A DNA stretch of 35,797 bases from Coprothermobacterota bacterium (GTDB lineage Bacteria; Caldisericota; JANLFM01): the NCBI GenBank assembly GCA_026389455.1, contig JAPLHV010000008.1, forward strand, positions 1-35,797, written 5' to 3'. Below are positions 7,527 to 16,771 of the stretch, in pieces. Positions within the stretch are counted from its first letter, which is position 1. Every line of letters starts with the position of its first letter. The notes beneath the pieces were generated by a model, which was not told where the DNA came from, did not search any database, and saw only the letters and a list, made by a program, of their open reading frames with translations. The position numbers and the translations under genes are program-made.

Positions 7527-10194
7527 GAGTTGGACTGAGCGAGAAGCCGGGAAATTGAGCACGAAGCGTTTCTTTTCCCATTGGCGTTAGAGCCAGAACA
7601 GGGTATCTATTTCCAATTCTCTCGAGATAGCCGGCTTCCACAAGTTCTTCAATTCGTTTCTCGATCTCTTCTTCTTCCATGCCCTTCAATTTTCCGTAAC
7701 CCGGATGATCTCGCAGTTTTGCCACGATGGGGGAATCAGAACCGTGCAAAAGAAGCGTGGTGCGGGTTTTCCCAAAACCATCCCGCGCAGTGCCCACAGT
7801 CAACAAGATGAGAGTAGCCACTCGATCAAGCGATCCCGTTTCCCTTTCATTGTTCATCGATCCTTGGCGTATGTCCTCGATGGGGCAAGCTTGGGAGGAG
7901 TGCGAATGGACTTTTTTCCCCAGGACAAGGTGTTTCTCGAGGTCCTTCTTGAGAATGCCTTCTGCCACCATCCAGTCGATCTGAAATACAAGATTGGGCA
8001 CAGTGTATTCTTCATAACCTTTGCTGGCATGGATTTCCTGCGCCAGTCGATTGCTTGAATATTCTCCGGTTTTGTCTCGAATCGCTTCCCAGATCGTACG
8101 AGCCGCTGCGCTTGAGTGATATCCGGTAATAATCGCCAGGATATCCTCTTCATACTGATCAAGGAATTCCTCGGTCAAGCCGCCGAGCTTCCGTAGCTCC
8201 TGAATGTCTTTTGGCTGAGCTTTGGCAATCTGACGAAGTTTCATTTCGCTGAATACGACATAGTAGGGGACACCGAGTTTTGCAACCAGCTTGTCTCGCC
8301 AGCGTCGAAGAGGAGAAATCGCCAGGTCGTACAAATCAGGCGGTGGAGAGATCTCTGGTTGTGCTTCTGACACACCCCCCCCTTCTTTTCGCTGTTGCTC
8401 TTTTTGAGGTAAGTTGTTCGATAGGTTTGGCGGCGATTTCTCTGGCTGGGAAAGCGTTTGCGCTTGCGGGCGGAGAAGCCAAGCTTTTCCCTTTGGCGTG
8501 ATCCTGACGGTTGGGTAGTGACCGCCTACAAGCTTCAGGAAACTATTTTCAACCAGCCAATCGATCTTCTTGATGGTCTCGTCCTGAGAAAAATGGGACA
8601 GACGACCATAGCTTGGGTGCTTCTTGAACCTCTGCATATCTCTCGCGAGCGAGCCGTTGAGGATCTGGGCGATCTTCGTGCGGCCGACTTTTCCGTCCAA
8701 CGACTGGACCAAGGAGAGTATCTCACGAGGCATCGGATCCAGTTGCGCAGTTGCGGTTGCGCTTTGCCCGCAATTATCGCAACAACCGAACTGGTTCGTC
8801 GGCTCTCCGTCGTCGCCGAAATGAGACAGAAGGATCTTCCGCCGGCAGCCGTTCGACTCGCCGTATCGCACCATCTCTTCCAATCGCTGCAATCGCTGCT
8901 GTCTCCTTCCCTCCGTTTGATCCGCCACTTGGTGAAGACGTTCCGGCGTCAGGGGCAGGAGTGTTTTGACCTCTAGGCGCCCGAACTCCGGTTGGTTTAT
9001 CTTCTGGAGGCCGGCCGCTTCCAGCAACTCCATCGTCACGCGAGCCTTCACTGGTTGAAGTCCAGTTTCCAGCAGAAGGTCATCTGTTGTAGTGGTGGGG
9101 TTTGCGCAAAAGTGGTCATACGCCAAGCGAATGTCATTGGGGGCGGGAGAGCCAAACTCGATCAGGTATTCCTGAAGAGAGCGATCCTCTGGGGCGTAGA
9201 GAAGGATCGCCCTGGCTTTTTGGCCGTCTCTGCCGGCTCGGCCCGCTTCCTGGTAATACGCTTCCAGGCTGGAAGGGAGGTTGTAGTGAAGGACGAAGCG
9301 CAGGTCAGGGCGATCAATCCCCATGCCAAAGGCGTTAGTCGCTACCACCCACGGCAGCCGCCCCAAGAGGAAGGCGTCTTGGATCTGGGTTCGCGAGGCG
9401 GAATCAAGGCCGGCATGATAGTAGGGAACCGTCTGTCCGAGGCTGTCACTGGCCCATTTGGCCAACGTTTGAGCTGTTTTGCGGGTTCCTGCATAGATGA
9501 TGCCGGGTCCAGGATTCCCCGCAAACAATGATTGCAGGAAGACCCGTTTCGCCGGCTCGGTTGCTGTGTAGGCTACCTCGAAGATCAGATTGGAACGGTT
9601 GAATCCGGTAATGATGCGCTTGGCCTCTCTCATCGCCAACTTCTGAATCACGTCGTCTTGCACTTTGGGCGTGGCGGTGGCGGTCATCGCCAGCGCGGTC
9701 GGCATCCGGCAGAGTTCCCGAGCCTCGATCACATGTAAATAGTCGGGGCGGAAGTCGTGCCCCCAGTGCGAGATGCAGTGAGCTTCATCGACAACCAGAA
9801 GAGAGATGGGCAGGTTTTGCAGGGAACGGCCGAACGATTGGCTGCGCAGGCGCTCCGGCGAGACCAGCAATACCTTGTATTTCCCTTGGTCTAGTCCCGC
9901 CAGCCTGCTGCTCTGCTCGTACTGATCCAAACTGGAATTGATGAAAGTGGCTGGGATCGACCGCTGCTGCATCGAGTCCGCCTGGTCTTTCATCAGGGAA
10001 ATGAGGGGCGAGATGACCAAGGTCACGCCCGGCAGACAGAGCGCGGCGACCTGATAAATGAGCGACTTGCCCGCTCCGGTGGGCATTACGACGAGCGTGT
10101 CCCGGCCTGCGAGAATCTGCTGGATCGATTCCTCTTGCCCTGGCCGAAAATCCGCAAAACCGAAAACCTGCTGCAGCACGCCCCTTGGCTCCAT
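7513..10194 (-). CDS. recQ: RecQ-family ATP-dependent DNA helicase with extended C-terminus
   Basis: FRPGQEESIQQILAGRDTLVVMPTGAGKSLIYQ, VDEAHCISHWGHDFRPDY, ATAT, YYQEAGRAGRDG, four Cys (CRRK...CCDNCG). Start placed at ATG 10194 (MEPRGVLQQVFGF) rather than 10359. Confidence 0.93.
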   Translation of the reverse strand: MEPRGVLQQVFGFADFRPGQEESIQQILAGRDTLVVMPTGAGKSLIYQVAALCLPGVTLVISPLISLMKDQADSMQQRSIPATFINSSLDQYEQSSRLAGLDQGKYKVLLVSPERLRSQSFGRSLQNLPISLLVVDEAHCISHWGHDFRPDYLHVIEARELCRMPTALAMTATATPKVQDDVIQKLAMREAKRIITGFNRSNLIFEVAYTATEPAKRVFLQSLFAGNPGPGIIYAGTRKTAQTLAKWASDSLGQTVPYYHAGLDSASRTQIQDAFLLGRLPWVVATNAFGMGIDRPDLRFVLHYNLPSSLEAYYQEAGRAGRDGQKARAILLYAPEDRSLQEYLIEFGSPAPNDIRLAYDHFCANPTTTTDDLLLETGLQPVKARVTMELLEAAGLQKINQPEFGRLEVKTLLPLTPERLHQVADQTEGRRQQRLQRLEEMVRYGESNGCRRKILLSHFGDDGEPTNQFGCCDNCGQSATATAQLDPMPREILSLVQSLDGKVGRTKIAQILNGSLARDMQRFKKHPSYGRLSHFSQDETIKKIDWLVENSFLKLVGGHYPTVRITPKGKAWLLRPQAQTLSQPEKSPPNLSNNLPQKEQQRKEGGGVSEAQPEISPPPDLYDLAISPLRRWRDKLVAKLGVPYYVVFSEMKLRQIAKAQPKDIQELRKLGGLTEEFLDQYEEDILAIITGYHSSAAARTIWEAIRDKTGEYSSNRLAQEIHASKGYEEYTVPNLVFQIDWMVAEGILKKDLEKHLVLGKKVHSHSSQACPIEDIRQGSMNNERETGSLDRVATLILLTVGTARDGFGKTRTTLLLHGSDSPIVAKLRDHPGYGKLKGMEEEEIEKRIEELVEAGYLERIGNRYPVLALTPMGKETLRAQFPGFSLSPTPTGE

Positions 10195-10273
10195 GGTCTG
10201 TGCAAGTATAGTGGGAATCCCCAGGCGATGTGAAGAGGGCTGAGAAGGAGCGAGGCAAGATTTCACATTACAG

Positions 10274-10338
10274 GACTCGCTGCCGCGGGCTGTAGACTCG
10301 CTGCCGCGGGCTGAGTAGACTCGCTTCCGCGGGCTATA
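10274..10338 (-). repeat. 18-bp-family variant array (CCGCGG variant), 3 units
   Basis: gactcgctgccgcgggctgta / gactcgctgccgcgggctgagta / gactcgcttccgcgggctata; unit starts spaced 21 and 23 bp. Confidence 0.7.
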
Positions 10339-10446
10339 GAATAACGATCGCCTTGGCAAAAAAGTCGCTGGGGCAGATAATCTTCAGGAAAGGCAGAATT
10401 TGTTCACCTGAGTGTAACCAAACTAACCAGACAAAGGGAGGAAGAG

Positions 10447-11142
10447 ATGCGCATTGTCGTGAATCACCTCACTCGCATGGAGAAAGGTTACATCTGCACT
10501 GCCGGCATCGATGAAATGACCGGGCGACATGTGCGGCCCGTTCTTGGCGGCGGCATTCGATTAGGAATCAATCTATTGGCCGAGCATGGTGGAATCTTTC
10601 GAATGGGGGAGCGAATCGAGTTGGGGAAGACGATGCCGAAGCCGCATCTTCCGGAAGTGGAGGATCACGTTTTTAACGCGAATCGCGCAGTGGCGATAGG
10701 TAGGTTGGGGGCGGATGACTTCTGGAAGCTCTTGTCCAACCTGGCTCGTTCTACCTTGGTCGAGATCTTTGGGCCGGACCTGCAACGGATTGGCTTCAGT
10801 TCCGCCGGTACGAGCGTCGGCAAAGGCATCGCCTCGCTGGGATGCTGGGCTCCGTCCGTGCGACCTGCACTCCACTTGCAGACCCGCGCGGAGCATGGCG
10901 AGGAGATACATCTCCGCATTCACGATGGCGCATGGGAACTGGATCCGCGCGTGACGGACATTCGGCTCTATGAAAACGATCATTGTACTCCTGATGCGCA
11001 CCTGGTTGAGGAAATGGCCGGGCGCCTGGAAAATGCTGAAGAGATCATCTTGTGCCTTGGGCTTACCCGTGCCTGGAGCCCGGGCCCAAACCAGAAGCCA
11101 ATGCATTGGCTACAGGTGACCAATATTCACCTTCGTGGCTAG
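10447..11142 (+). CDS. Dual OB-fold-like domain protein
   Basis: MRIVVNHLTRMEKGYICTAGIDEMTGRHVRPVLGGG N-terminus resembles the dual-OB family (CxAGID...G..xRPV). Confidence 0.6.
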   Translation: MRIVVNHLTRMEKGYICTAGIDEMTGRHVRPVLGGGIRLGINLLAEHGGIFRMGERIELGKTMPKPHLPEVEDHVFNANRAVAIGRLGADDFWKLLSNLARSTLVEIFGPDLQRIGFSSAGTSVGKGIASLGCWAPSVRPALHLQTRAEHGEEIHLRIHDGAWELDPRVTDIRLYENDHCTPDAHLVEEMAGRLENAEEIILCLGLTRAWSPGPNQKPMHWLQVTNIHLRG

Positions 11143-11225
11143 AGAGCCAGCGGCAGGATGTCCTGTGACGGCTCTCTCTCATCCCTAGTGGGTAAGATCG
11201 CCTGAGGGGAAAAGAGGAGCGCTGC

Positions 11226-11384
11226 GTGGAAGAGCTGGAAGCTTTATCCGAGAGAACATTGCGATTTGACCCGCCTTGGAGGATCACAAGGATAAAGTTC
11301 CTTGAAGGCAAAGAGATCATCAAGAGTTTCATCGACTTTCCCGAGGGCGCCTTTTCTGTCGTCCCCCTTGCGACAAGTCCGTGA
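11226..11384 (+). pseudogene. Possible ISL3-like transposase N-terminal remnant
   Basis: Manual translation from GTG 11226: VEELEALSERTLRFDPPWRITRIKFLEGKEIIKSFIDFPEGAFSVVPLATSP*; resembles ISL3 N-termini (PW.V..V.F....L.I.IDFP.G). Confidence 0.35.
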
Positions 11385-11433
11385 AAGCCTACGACACGAC
11401 AGAGAAGAATTGGCGGAAGCGTGATAGAACACC

Positions 11434-11565
11434 CTGCCGGGGGCTATCGAGCTGCCGGGGGCTATCGAGCTGCCGGGGGCTATCGAGCTGCCGGGGGCTA
11501 TCGAGCTGCCGGGGGCTATCGAGCTGCCGGGGGCTATCGAGCTGCCGGGGGCTATCGAGCTGCCG
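11434..11565 (-). repeat. 18-bp tandem array, 7 full units plus partial, with CACC terminal motif
   Basis: gaacac + (CTGCCGGGGGCTATCGAG)x7 starting at 11434, 11452, 11470, 11488, 11506, 11524, 11542; partial at 11560. Confidence 0.97.
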
Positions 11566-11701
11566 ATGGAGTCGAACTGACCCGGCTCTGTCGGCTGCTC
11601 CGGCTCAGAGTCGCGACAAAGGCCGAAAGAGACATCGCCCATCAATTGGGGTCGTAACCTATCTCTTGCTATCCTCAACGGGTATACTGCAATTGATCAG
11701 C

Positions 11702-11772
11702 ATGCGGCAGCATGAAAGCCACCGGCAGCATAACAGCCACCGGCAGGTAAATAGCTCCCGGCAGGGAGTGCT
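11702..11772 (+). repeat. Degenerate 18-bp array immediately upstream of the ROK gene
   Basis: gccaccggcag (11718), gccaccggcag (11736), gctcccggcag (11754): 18-bp spacing; ends ggcagggagtgctg directly before ATG 11774. Confidence 0.85.
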
Positions 11773-11773
11773 G

Positions 11774-12784
11774 ATGAATACCGAGGAGAGTAGGAGAATG
11801 GCACTGGAACAGTCGGAACGGACGCACTGGATTGGGATAGATCTGGGAGGGACCAAGATCATGGCCCTCTCGGTGGACGCAGATTTTCGCGTATTGGCCG
11901 CGGAACGAAAGAAGACCAAGGGAATTGAAGGGCCGGATGCGTTCTTGGCTCGGGTGGGAAAGCTCGTGCAAGACGTCCTGGAGAAGGGCGGCGGAACCGT
12001 GGAAGGGCTGGCCGGGATCGGAATTGGCTGCGCCGGACCGCTCGATCTGGAACGTGGCGTTCTCTTGGAAACTCCCAACCTGGGGTGGCGGGAGATCCCT
12101 CTCCGCGAGACGCTGGAGCGCTTTTTTCAGTGTCCGGTGGTGGTGACTAATGATGTCGATGCCGGGACTTACGGGGAGTTCCGTTTCGGCGCAGGACAAG
12201 GCGCTCGCTGCGTAGTGGGAGTCTTCCTGGGCACCGGGATCGGCGCTGGATGCGTCTATGAAGGGCAACTTTTGCGCGGCCGGCGTACTTCCTGCATGGA
12301 GATCGGCCACCTGCCGGTGAGGATGGATGGGCCGCTGTGCGGCTGCGGGCAGCGTGGTTGTCTGGAAGCATTGGCCGGACGGTTGGCCATCGCCAGTGAA
12401 GCAGCGGCAGCCGCCCAACGTGGCCAGGCGCCCCGCTTGCTGGAGCGCTGCGGCACGGACTTGGCCTCGATCCGCAGCGGCGACTTGGCTTGGGCGGTGC
12501 GAGCGGGTGATGCCGCCATCGAAGAGATCGTTCGCCAAGCGGGACGCACGGTCGGGTTGGCTTTGGCCGGTGTCGTCAACCTGTTGGCGCCGGACTTGCT
12601 GATCTTGGGCGGAGGGTTGGTGGAAGCTATGCCGGAGATTTTCCTGGAGGAAATCACGCCGATTGTGAAAAGCCGGGCGATGGCCGCTTTCACGCAATCC
12701 TTACGGATCGAACGGGCGGCTTTGGGCGACCAAGCGACGGCACTGGGGGCTGTCGCCCTTGCCGCCATAGTTAAGAGGAAATAG
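11774..12784 (+). CDS. ROK family sugar kinase (glucokinase-like)
   Basis: WIGIDLGGTKIMALSVD, FLGTGIGAGCVYEG, EIGHLPVRMDGPLCGCGQRGCLEALAG (ROK zinc motif). Start chosen at ATG 11774. Confidence 0.88.
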   Translation: MNTEESRRMALEQSERTHWIGIDLGGTKIMALSVDADFRVLAAERKKTKGIEGPDAFLARVGKLVQDVLEKGGGTVEGLAGIGIGCAGPLDLERGVLLETPNLGWREIPLRETLERFFQCPVVVTNDVDAGTYGEFRFGAGQGARCVVGVFLGTGIGAGCVYEGQLLRGRRTSCMEIGHLPVRMDGPLCGCGQRGCLEALAGRLAIASEAAAAAQRGQAPRLLERCGTDLASIRSGDLAWAVRAGDAAIEEIVRQAGRTVGLALAGVVNLLAPDLLILGGGLVEAMPEIFLEEITPIVKSRAMAAFTQSLRIERAALGDQATALGAVALAAIVKRK

Positions 12785-12786
12785 AC

Positions 12787-14343
12787 ATGGAGCAGACCCC
12801 TCCAGAGAGAAGGGTGGTGGCGGCGATCGACATCGGCGCCACCGGAATCCGCTTGACCATCGCCGAGTTGGAAGGAGATCGCCAACGCATCCTGGAGTCA
12901 GCCAAACAGCCGATCAACCTGGGACGCGACACTTTCCTGCGCGGGCGAATCCAGTCTGAGACGGTCGAGGAGTGCGTTCGGATCCTGAAGGGCTTTCGCA
13001 GCCTCATGCGGGAATACGGCATTAACCAGGAGGGCCAGGTGAGGGCTATCGCCACCAGCTCGTTGCGGGAAGCCGATAATCGTGACACAGTGCTCAACCG
13101 CATCTATATTGCCACCCAGGTCAACGTCACCCCCCTGGAGGAATCGGAAGTCAACCGCCTCCTCTACATGGCGGTTCGCCCCGCTTTGCTGGAGAGCAAG
13201 TCTTGGGGGAAGAGCGACGCCTTGCTGGTGGAAGTGGGGGGAGGGAGCACCCAGTTGCTGCTCTTTCAGGGAGGGCAGGTTACTTTTTCGGAGACCTACG
13301 CCTTGGGCAGTCTGCGCCTGCGGGAAGTCTTGGAGGATTATGGGCCGCCGGCCAGCCGGACCGTCCAAGTCCTTGAACAAGAGGTCCAGCATGCGGTAGA
13401 TCAGATCCACAGCACCTGCCCTCTCCCGAAGGCGCCGATTCTCGTCGCCATGGCGGGGGTCACCAAGTTGGCTGCCTCCCAGATAATTCCCTCTTGGGAA
13501 ACAAAACCGCTTGGGGTGCTCTCTTTCAAAGCATTCACCCAATTCACCCAAGAGGTTGTACCGCTGCCGATCGACGAGCTTGTGCGTCGCTTTCACATTA
13601 CCTACCCGGAAGCCGAGACGGTGGCGCCCGGCCTCTTGGCCTACCTTCAACTGGGTAGGGCCTTTTCCGTCCAGGAAGTCTGGGTTCCTCAGGTTAGCTT
13701 GCGAGACGGCATGCTGCGGGAGATGGCTTTCCCCACTCTGTGGAGCGAAGAGCTCGGACAACAGGTGTTGCGCTCGGCGCAGACACTGGGGGAACGCTTC
13801 CGTTTCGATGCGCGGCACGGTTTGCATGTGGCAACCCTGTGCCTTTCGCTCTTCCAAGAGCTGCAATCCGAGCACTTGCTTGGGAACCACGATGCGTTGT
13901 TGTTGCAGGTTGCCGCCATCCTGCACGACATCGGGTTGGTGATCAGCAATCGAAGCCACCACAAGCATTCCTACTACTTGCTCTCCAACAGCGACCTTTT
14001 TGGGCTGTCTCAAGCGGACATGCGTTGCGTAGCCCTCGTCTCCCGTTATCACCGGCGGGGAGCTCCCAGCATGACCCACCCCGAGTATGCCGAACTGGGC
14101 CGGGAGAACCGGATGGTTATCAGCAAGATGGCGGCCATCCTGCGGGTGGCAGACGCTCTGGACCGAAACCACCTCCAGCAGGTGCGGCAGATTCGCTGCA
14201 GCCGCGAGGGGGGACAGTTGGCGATCACCATCTGGGGCTTGGAGGATCTTTCGCTGGAACGATTTGCTTTGCAGCAGAAGGGCTCGCTTTTTGAGGAAGT
14301 ATACGGCCTGCCTGTGATCCTGCGCCAAGGTCGGGCGCCCTAG
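12787..14343 (+). CDS. ppx: Ppx/GppA exopolyphosphatase family with C-terminal HD domain
   Basis: AAIDIGATGIRLTIAE, AIATSSLREADN, LLVEVGGGSTQLLLF, HD region AAILHDIG. Confidence 0.88.
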   Translation: MEQTPPERRVVAAIDIGATGIRLTIAELEGDRQRILESAKQPINLGRDTFLRGRIQSETVEECVRILKGFRSLMREYGINQEGQVRAIATSSLREADNRDTVLNRIYIATQVNVTPLEESEVNRLLYMAVRPALLESKSWGKSDALLVEVGGGSTQLLLFQGGQVTFSETYALGSLRLREVLEDYGPPASRTVQVLEQEVQHAVDQIHSTCPLPKAPILVAMAGVTKLAASQIIPSWETKPLGVLSFKAFTQFTQEVVPLPIDELVRRFHITYPEAETVAPGLLAYLQLGRAFSVQEVWVPQVSLRDGMLREMAFPTLWSEELGQQVLRSAQTLGERFRFDARHGLHVATLCLSLFQELQSEHLLGNHDALLLQVAAILHDIGLVISNRSHHKHSYYLLSNSDLFGLSQADMRCVALVSRYHRRGAPSMTHPEYAELGRENRMVISKMAAILRVADALDRNHLQQVRQIRCSREGGQLAITIWGLEDLSLERFALQQKGSLFEEVYGLPVILRQGRAP

Positions 14344-14347
14344 GGCG

Positions 14348-16771
14348 ATGGCCAAGAGGAAGGCGACGACAACGATGAAGTCTGTGCCGGCGCGTACAGC
14401 CAAGGTCAAGCTGCCGCAAGCTGCTCTGTTGCCGGCTTCCAACTCAGCGATGGGGACAGAGTTGAAATCTATCCCCATCGCTGCCAAGGCCAAGCCTAGG
14501 CCCAAGCTTGTCCTCGATCGAAGCGAAGTGACCACCCCTCGAGCGAAGCGAAGGAGCAAGGCACGAGCCAAGCCCACCGCCAAGCGCAAATCGAGATCCC
14601 CTTCTACAGATAAGAGAAAATCGGCGAGTCTCTCCAGCGCCAAGCGAAAGACCAAGGCTGCCTCAGGAGTAAAAGGCAAACAACGTTTCCTCAACCGGGA
14701 GCTGAGCTGGTTGGAATTTAACCAGCGCGTCTTGGAAGAGGCCAAGAATCCCTCTGTCCCCTTGCTGGAGCGATTGAAGTTTCTGGCGATCACCGCCAAC
14801 AACCTGGATGAGTTTTTCATGGTTCGCGTAGGAGGGCTCCAATCGTTGGCGCAGCGAGGCTACGCAGGCCTTGATCCGGCCGGGTACGGCGTAGTGGAAC
14901 AGTTGGCAAAAGTTCTAGCTCGCACCCAGCAGATGGTTCGCGAGCAATACGCCGCCTTCCTGGCAATTGAGGCTCTTCTCGCTGCAGAGGGGCCGGCACG
15001 CCTGCGGAGCTCGCTGTTGTCGCCGGAACAGTCCCGTTTCACCTCCCGTTTCTTCGAGCGGGAACTCTTGCCCCTCTTGACGCCGGTGGCCATCGAAGCG
15101 GAATCGGATTTCCCCACTCTGCCCTCTTTGACCCTTCACCTCTATCTCCGTCTCCAGCCAAAATCGGGCGGCGAGCGCTCGGTCATCTTGACCATACCGC
15201 GCAGCATCCCTCGTTTCGTCACCATTCCGGCGCCTCTAGGCCATGCCTACATGTTGGTAGAGGAGCTGGTGACCCTTTATTTGCAGCGGCTTTTCCCGGG
15301 CGAGGAGGTGCTGGAATCCGTTCCCTTTCGCATCACTCGCAACGCCGACATAGAGTTGAACGAGGATCCCGTGGCGGATCTGCTTCAAGAGATGGAGGAA
15401 TTGCTGGTCGAGCGCATAGCCGGCTCGACGGTTCGGTTGGAAATACTGGAAACTTCTTCCAGCATTGCTATGGAGTTCCTCCAAAGCCGATTCTCCATCG
15501 GCGCCGCGGAGAGCTATCCCGTTCCTGGGCCGCTTGATCTGGCGGCTTTCATGGCTATCAGCCAACTGCCTGGTTTCGACGGCTTGCGAGACGCGCCTTG
15601 GCTTCCACAACCCTCCCCGCAAGTGGATCCGCAGGAGTCACTCTTCTCCGTATTGAGCCGACAAGATATCCTTCTTTTCCACCCCTATGAAAGCTTCGAG
15701 ACGGTGGTGCGCTTCCTGCAAGAGGCTGCGCTGGACCCGGAGGTGTTGGCTATCAAGCAAATCCTCTACCGCACCAGCCGAGAGAGCCCGATCATCGCCG
15801 CCCTGGCCGAAGCAGCCCGGCGAGGGAAGCAAGTGACGGCTATCGTCGAGCTGAAGGCTCGTTTTGACGAAGCTCGCAACATCGACTGGGCACGCGCCTT
15901 GGAGCGGGCAGGAGTTCAGGTGATCTACGGCATCCGCCGCTTGAAGACTCACGCCAAGTTGTGCATTGTCCTGCGCAGGGGGCGGGATGGGATTCGCCGC
16001 TTCTTGCATTTTGGAACCGGGAATTACAACGAGATCACGGCCCAGATTTACAGCGATGTCGGCTATCTGACCAGTGACGATGAGTACGGGATGGACGCCT
16101 CTGCTTTCTTCAATGCCATCACCGGTCTGACCCAGCCCGCCCCCTATCGTTTGCTGGCTTCCGCTCCAAGCGGTTTGCGCGAACGGATCCTGGAGTTGAT
16201 CAGCAGCGAGACGGAGCGATGCCGTCAAGGCCAGAAAGGGTTGATCATGGCCAAGCTGAACTCTTTAGTCGACCCGGACATCATCAAAGCGCTCTGCAAA
16301 GCGTCACAAGCCGGAGTTAAGGTGCTCCTCAATATCCGCGGCATCTGCTGCCTGCGACCCGGATTGCGGAAGGTTTCAGAGAATATCACTGTGGTCAGCG
16401 TCATTGACCGCTTCCTGGAACATGCCCGCATCCTCTATTTCGCCCAAGGCGGGGAGCCCAAGGTGTTCATCTCCAGCGCTGATTGGATGCCGCGCAACTT
16501 GGACCGGCGCATCGAGTTGTTGATCCCCATCCGTGACCCGGCGGCGCAGACCAGGCTGGTCGAGATCCTGCGAGGATTCTTCCAGGACACGGTGAAATCG
16601 TGGCAACTGTTGCCCAACGGTCAGTACGAGCGAGTGCGTCCCGGCCGCAAACGGAAAGTGGCGCGGGCGCAGGAGCTGCTTTATCAACAGGCAGTGGCGG
16701 CTGCCGAACAGTCCCGCCAAGCTGACCGAAACCAATTTCAGCCCTACCGCTCACCCCAAGCGGAGCCCTGA
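14348..16771 (+). CDS. ppk: Polyphosphate kinase with ~110-aa Lys/Arg/Ser-rich N-terminal extension
   Basis: RFLNRELSWLEFNQRVLEEA, NNLDEFFMVRVGG, ILLFHPYESFETVV, IKQILYRTS, THAKLCIVLRR, FLHFGTGNYNEITA. Confidence 0.95.
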   Translation: MAKRKATTTMKSVPARTAKVKLPQAALLPASNSAMGTELKSIPIAAKAKPRPKLVLDRSEVTTPRAKRRSKARAKPTAKRKSRSPSTDKRKSASLSSAKRKTKAASGVKGKQRFLNRELSWLEFNQRVLEEAKNPSVPLLERLKFLAITANNLDEFFMVRVGGLQSLAQRGYAGLDPAGYGVVEQLAKVLARTQQMVREQYAAFLAIEALLAAEGPARLRSSLLSPEQSRFTSRFFERELLPLLTPVAIEAESDFPTLPSLTLHLYLRLQPKSGGERSVILTIPRSIPRFVTIPAPLGHAYMLVEELVTLYLQRLFPGEEVLESVPFRITRNADIELNEDPVADLLQEMEELLVERIAGSTVRLEILETSSSIAMEFLQSRFSIGAAESYPVPGPLDLAAFMAISQLPGFDGLRDAPWLPQPSPQVDPQESLFSVLSRQDILLFHPYESFETVVRFLQEAALDPEVLAIKQILYRTSRESPIIAALAEAARRGKQVTAIVELKARFDEARNIDWARALERAGVQVIYGIRRLKTHAKLCIVLRRGRDGIRRFLHFGTGNYNEITAQIYSDVGYLTSDDEYGMDASAFFNAITGLTQPAPYRLLASAPSGLRERILELISSETERCRQGQKGLIMAKLNSLVDPDIIKALCKASQAGVKVLLNIRGICCLRPGLRKVSENITVVSVIDRFLEHARILYFAQGGEPKVFISSADWMPRNLDRRIELLIPIRDPAAQTRLVEILRGFFQDTVKSWQLLPNGQYERVRPGRKRKVARAQELLYQQAVAAAEQSRQADRNQFQPYRSPQAEP
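14411..14438 (-). repeat. Degenerate 18-bp-family units inside the ppk N-terminus
   Basis: ctgccgcaagctgctctg|ttgccggctt, 18-bp spacing; closely matches polA ttgccgcaggctgtcgag|ttgccggcct. Confidence 0.55.
14445..14483. repeat. REP-like palindrome within ppk
   Basis: CAGCGATGGGGACAGAGTT-G-AAATCTATCCCCATCGCTG; 17 of 19 arm positions pair. Confidence 0.8.

Noticed and set aside
10195-10359. RecQ N-terminal extension containing ARGSESTARGSES
   Set aside because: ATG 10194 (MEPRGVLQQVFGF) fits normal RecQ starts; the extension is more likely an upstream intergenic array than coding.
11244-11678. ORF with PGSSIAPGSSIA repeats as a repeat protein
   Set aside because: Produced by the 18-bp array being open in several frames on both strands; no conserved domain outside the array.
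12898-14820. 640-aa minus-strand ORF opposite ppx
   Set aside because: Antisense to a strongly supported Ppx/GppA gene; low-complexity Gln/Leu/Arg composition typical of shadow ORFs in GC-rich DNA.
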